Part shown: positions 6,816 through 7,568 of the stretch, in pieces
Layout of the letters: each line of letters starts with the position of its first letter
Position numbering within the stretch: position 1 is the stretch's first letter
DNA from: Chloroflexi bacterium RBG_16_51_16
Lineage (GTDB): Bacteria; Chloroflexota; Anaerolineae; Anaerolineales; Villigracilaceae
Direction of reading: 5' to 3'
Assembly: GCA_001796785.1 (NCBI GenBank)
Contig: MGNL01000051.1
Location: forward strand, 5,721-13,288
Length of the DNA stretch: 7,568 nt
The notes under the pieces: model-generated
Told to the model about the DNA's origin: nothing
Database searches by the model: none
The model's input: only the letters and a program-made list of their open reading frames with translations
Program-made: the position numbers and the translations under genes

Positions 6816-7538
6816 TCAAGAATATCGGCCTCTCAGGGAGTTCAATCGAATCCTGAAGATATCCTTCAGCATATGCAGAGCATCCAGCACAGCTTTTACT
6901 TTACTGTCCGCGTCAAAGTACCAATCGATGGGAATCTCCTTGATCTTATAGCGCTTGCGTCGAGCCAGATAAAGGATCTCAATGTCAAAGGCCCAACCGT
7001 GAATGGTCTGTTGACTGAAGAGGCGAGTTGCGGCTTCAGCTTGAAAACATTTGAATCCGCACTGGGTATCGTTCAAACCAGGCAGGATCAACACCTGAAT
7101 TGCCAAGTTGATCAACCGGCCACCCCAGTGGCGGAATCCTGGTTCGTTATAACGCACCGCGCCTTTCGCCTCCCGCGAACCGATGGCTATATCGAAACCA
7201 TCCGTTGCGGGCGGCAGAAACTTTTTCAATTCCTCGATCGGCATGGAAAGATCGGCATCACATAGGAATCGATATTCGCCCCTTGCCTCCAGCATGCCGC
7301 GCTGAACTGCACATCCCTTGCCGCGTTGGGCTTCACGGAATACCCGAAGCTCTGGATGGCTGACGGTGAATTCCCGGGCAATATCGAACGTCCTGTCCGT
7401 GCTGGCATTTTCGATGACCAGCACCTCGCTGGAGTAGGACTGCTTTGCAAGAAAATCAAATACCTGCCCCAGGGTACGGCGCAGGCGGTTTTCCTCATTG
7501 TGAGCTGGGATGATGATGGACAGGAAGGGATTTGTCAA
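6816..7538 (-). CDS. Family 2 glycosyltransferase, polyprenyl/dolichyl-phosphate glucosyltransferase-like
   Basis: The 240-residue protein is a GT-A fold transferase. SIIIPAHNEE (7-16) begins the nucleotide-binding domain, ENASTDRT (43-50) follows, and QRGKGCAVQRGM (71-82) contacts the donor in relatives. DADLS (94-98) is the metal-binding DXD. GSREAKGAV (120-128), DTQCGFKCF (157-165), GWAFDIEIL (181-189) and EIPIDW (201-206) match the dolichyl-phosphate beta-glucosyltransferase subgroup. Such enzymes move a sugar from a nucleotide donor to a polyprenyl phosphate on the inner membrane face for envelope glycans. No C-terminal membrane helices are present, as in the short soluble members. The start is TTG (7536-7538): the domain begins six codons later, no ATG is near, and an in-frame TAA lies three codons upstream. 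No clear Shine-Dalgarno is seen, so translation may be coupled to the preceding gene. The donor sugar cannot be told from sequence. Confidence 0.9.
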   Translation of the reverse strand: MTNPFLSIIIPAHNEENRLRRTLGQVFDFLAKQSYSSEVLVIENASTDRTFDIAREFTVSHPELRVFREAQRGKGCAVQRGMLEARGEYRFLCDADLSMPIEELKKFLPPATDGFDIAIGSREAKGAVRYNEPGFRHWGGRLINLAIQVLILPGLNDTQCGFKCFQAEAATRLFSQQTIHGWAFDIEILYLARRKRYKIKEIPIDWYFDADSKVKAVLDALHMLKDIFRIRLNSLRGRYS

Positions 7539-7544
7539 TGTGAG

Positions 7545-7568
7545 TTAACGGTTGAGATAGATCAGGAT
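7545..7568 (-). CDS. Possible last codons of an upstream gene
   Basis: At the window edge the minus strand reads seven sense codons (ILIYLNR) then TAA at 7545-7547, six nt before the TTG of the glycosyltransferase. This would fit the hydrophobic end of an upstream membrane protein in the same operon. Another frame is also open here, so the assignment is tentative. Confidence 0.25.
   Translation of the reverse strand: MLIYLNR

Noticed and set aside
6873..7265. 130-codon plus-strand ORF opposite the glycosyltransferase
   Set aside because: It is a shadow of a well-supported GT2 gene with intact motifs. The antisense translation has no recognisable features.

Overview
The window reads as a piece of an environmental bacterial chromosome, most likely a member of the Chloroflexota (Anaerolineae-like). 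That placement is inference. It rests on large secreted proteins with an Ala/Pro-rich linker and a C-terminal Pro-Cys plus hydrophobic plus basic tail, a multiheme lipoprotein, a TTG start, and G+C close to one half. No rRNA or other taxonomic marker is present. All convincing genes are on the minus strand, so transcription runs from high to low coordinates.

Right part (about 6134-7568): the last codons of an unknown gene, then a family 2 glycosyltransferase of the polyprenyl/dolichyl-phosphate glucosyltransferase type (6816-7538), then ribonuclease HII, rnhB (6134-6766). These are housekeeping or envelope genes and are closely spaced.

Gap (5699-6133): it seems to be an operon boundary. Behind rnhB lies a possible decayed yraN (UPF0102) remnant, then a hairpin with a five-T tract (5967-5999). 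Next come a good sigma-70-type promoter (5910-5937) and a leader of about 200 nt for the next operon.

Left part (1-5698): a three-gene operon for exported proteins. Gene 1 is a secreted SGNH-hydrolase-like protein with a CBM11-like C-terminal module. Gene 2 is a 1001-residue protein with a lectin-like domain and 13 Asp-box beta-propeller repeats. Gene 3 starts in an ATGA overlap with gene 2 and is a lipoprotein with a carboxypeptidase-regulatory-like domain followed by at least three c-type heme motifs. It runs off the left edge, so its last codons and any further hemes are missing.

Genes 1 and 2 end in similar Pro-Cys-(Ala/Ser)-Gly/hydrophobic/basic tails that look like a sorting signal. 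The picture is a cell-surface module that pairs putative carbohydrate or ester handling and binding proteins with a heme-bearing surface lipoprotein. The combination, and its possible link to extracellular electron transfer, is the most interesting point here. The functional link is inferred from gene order only.
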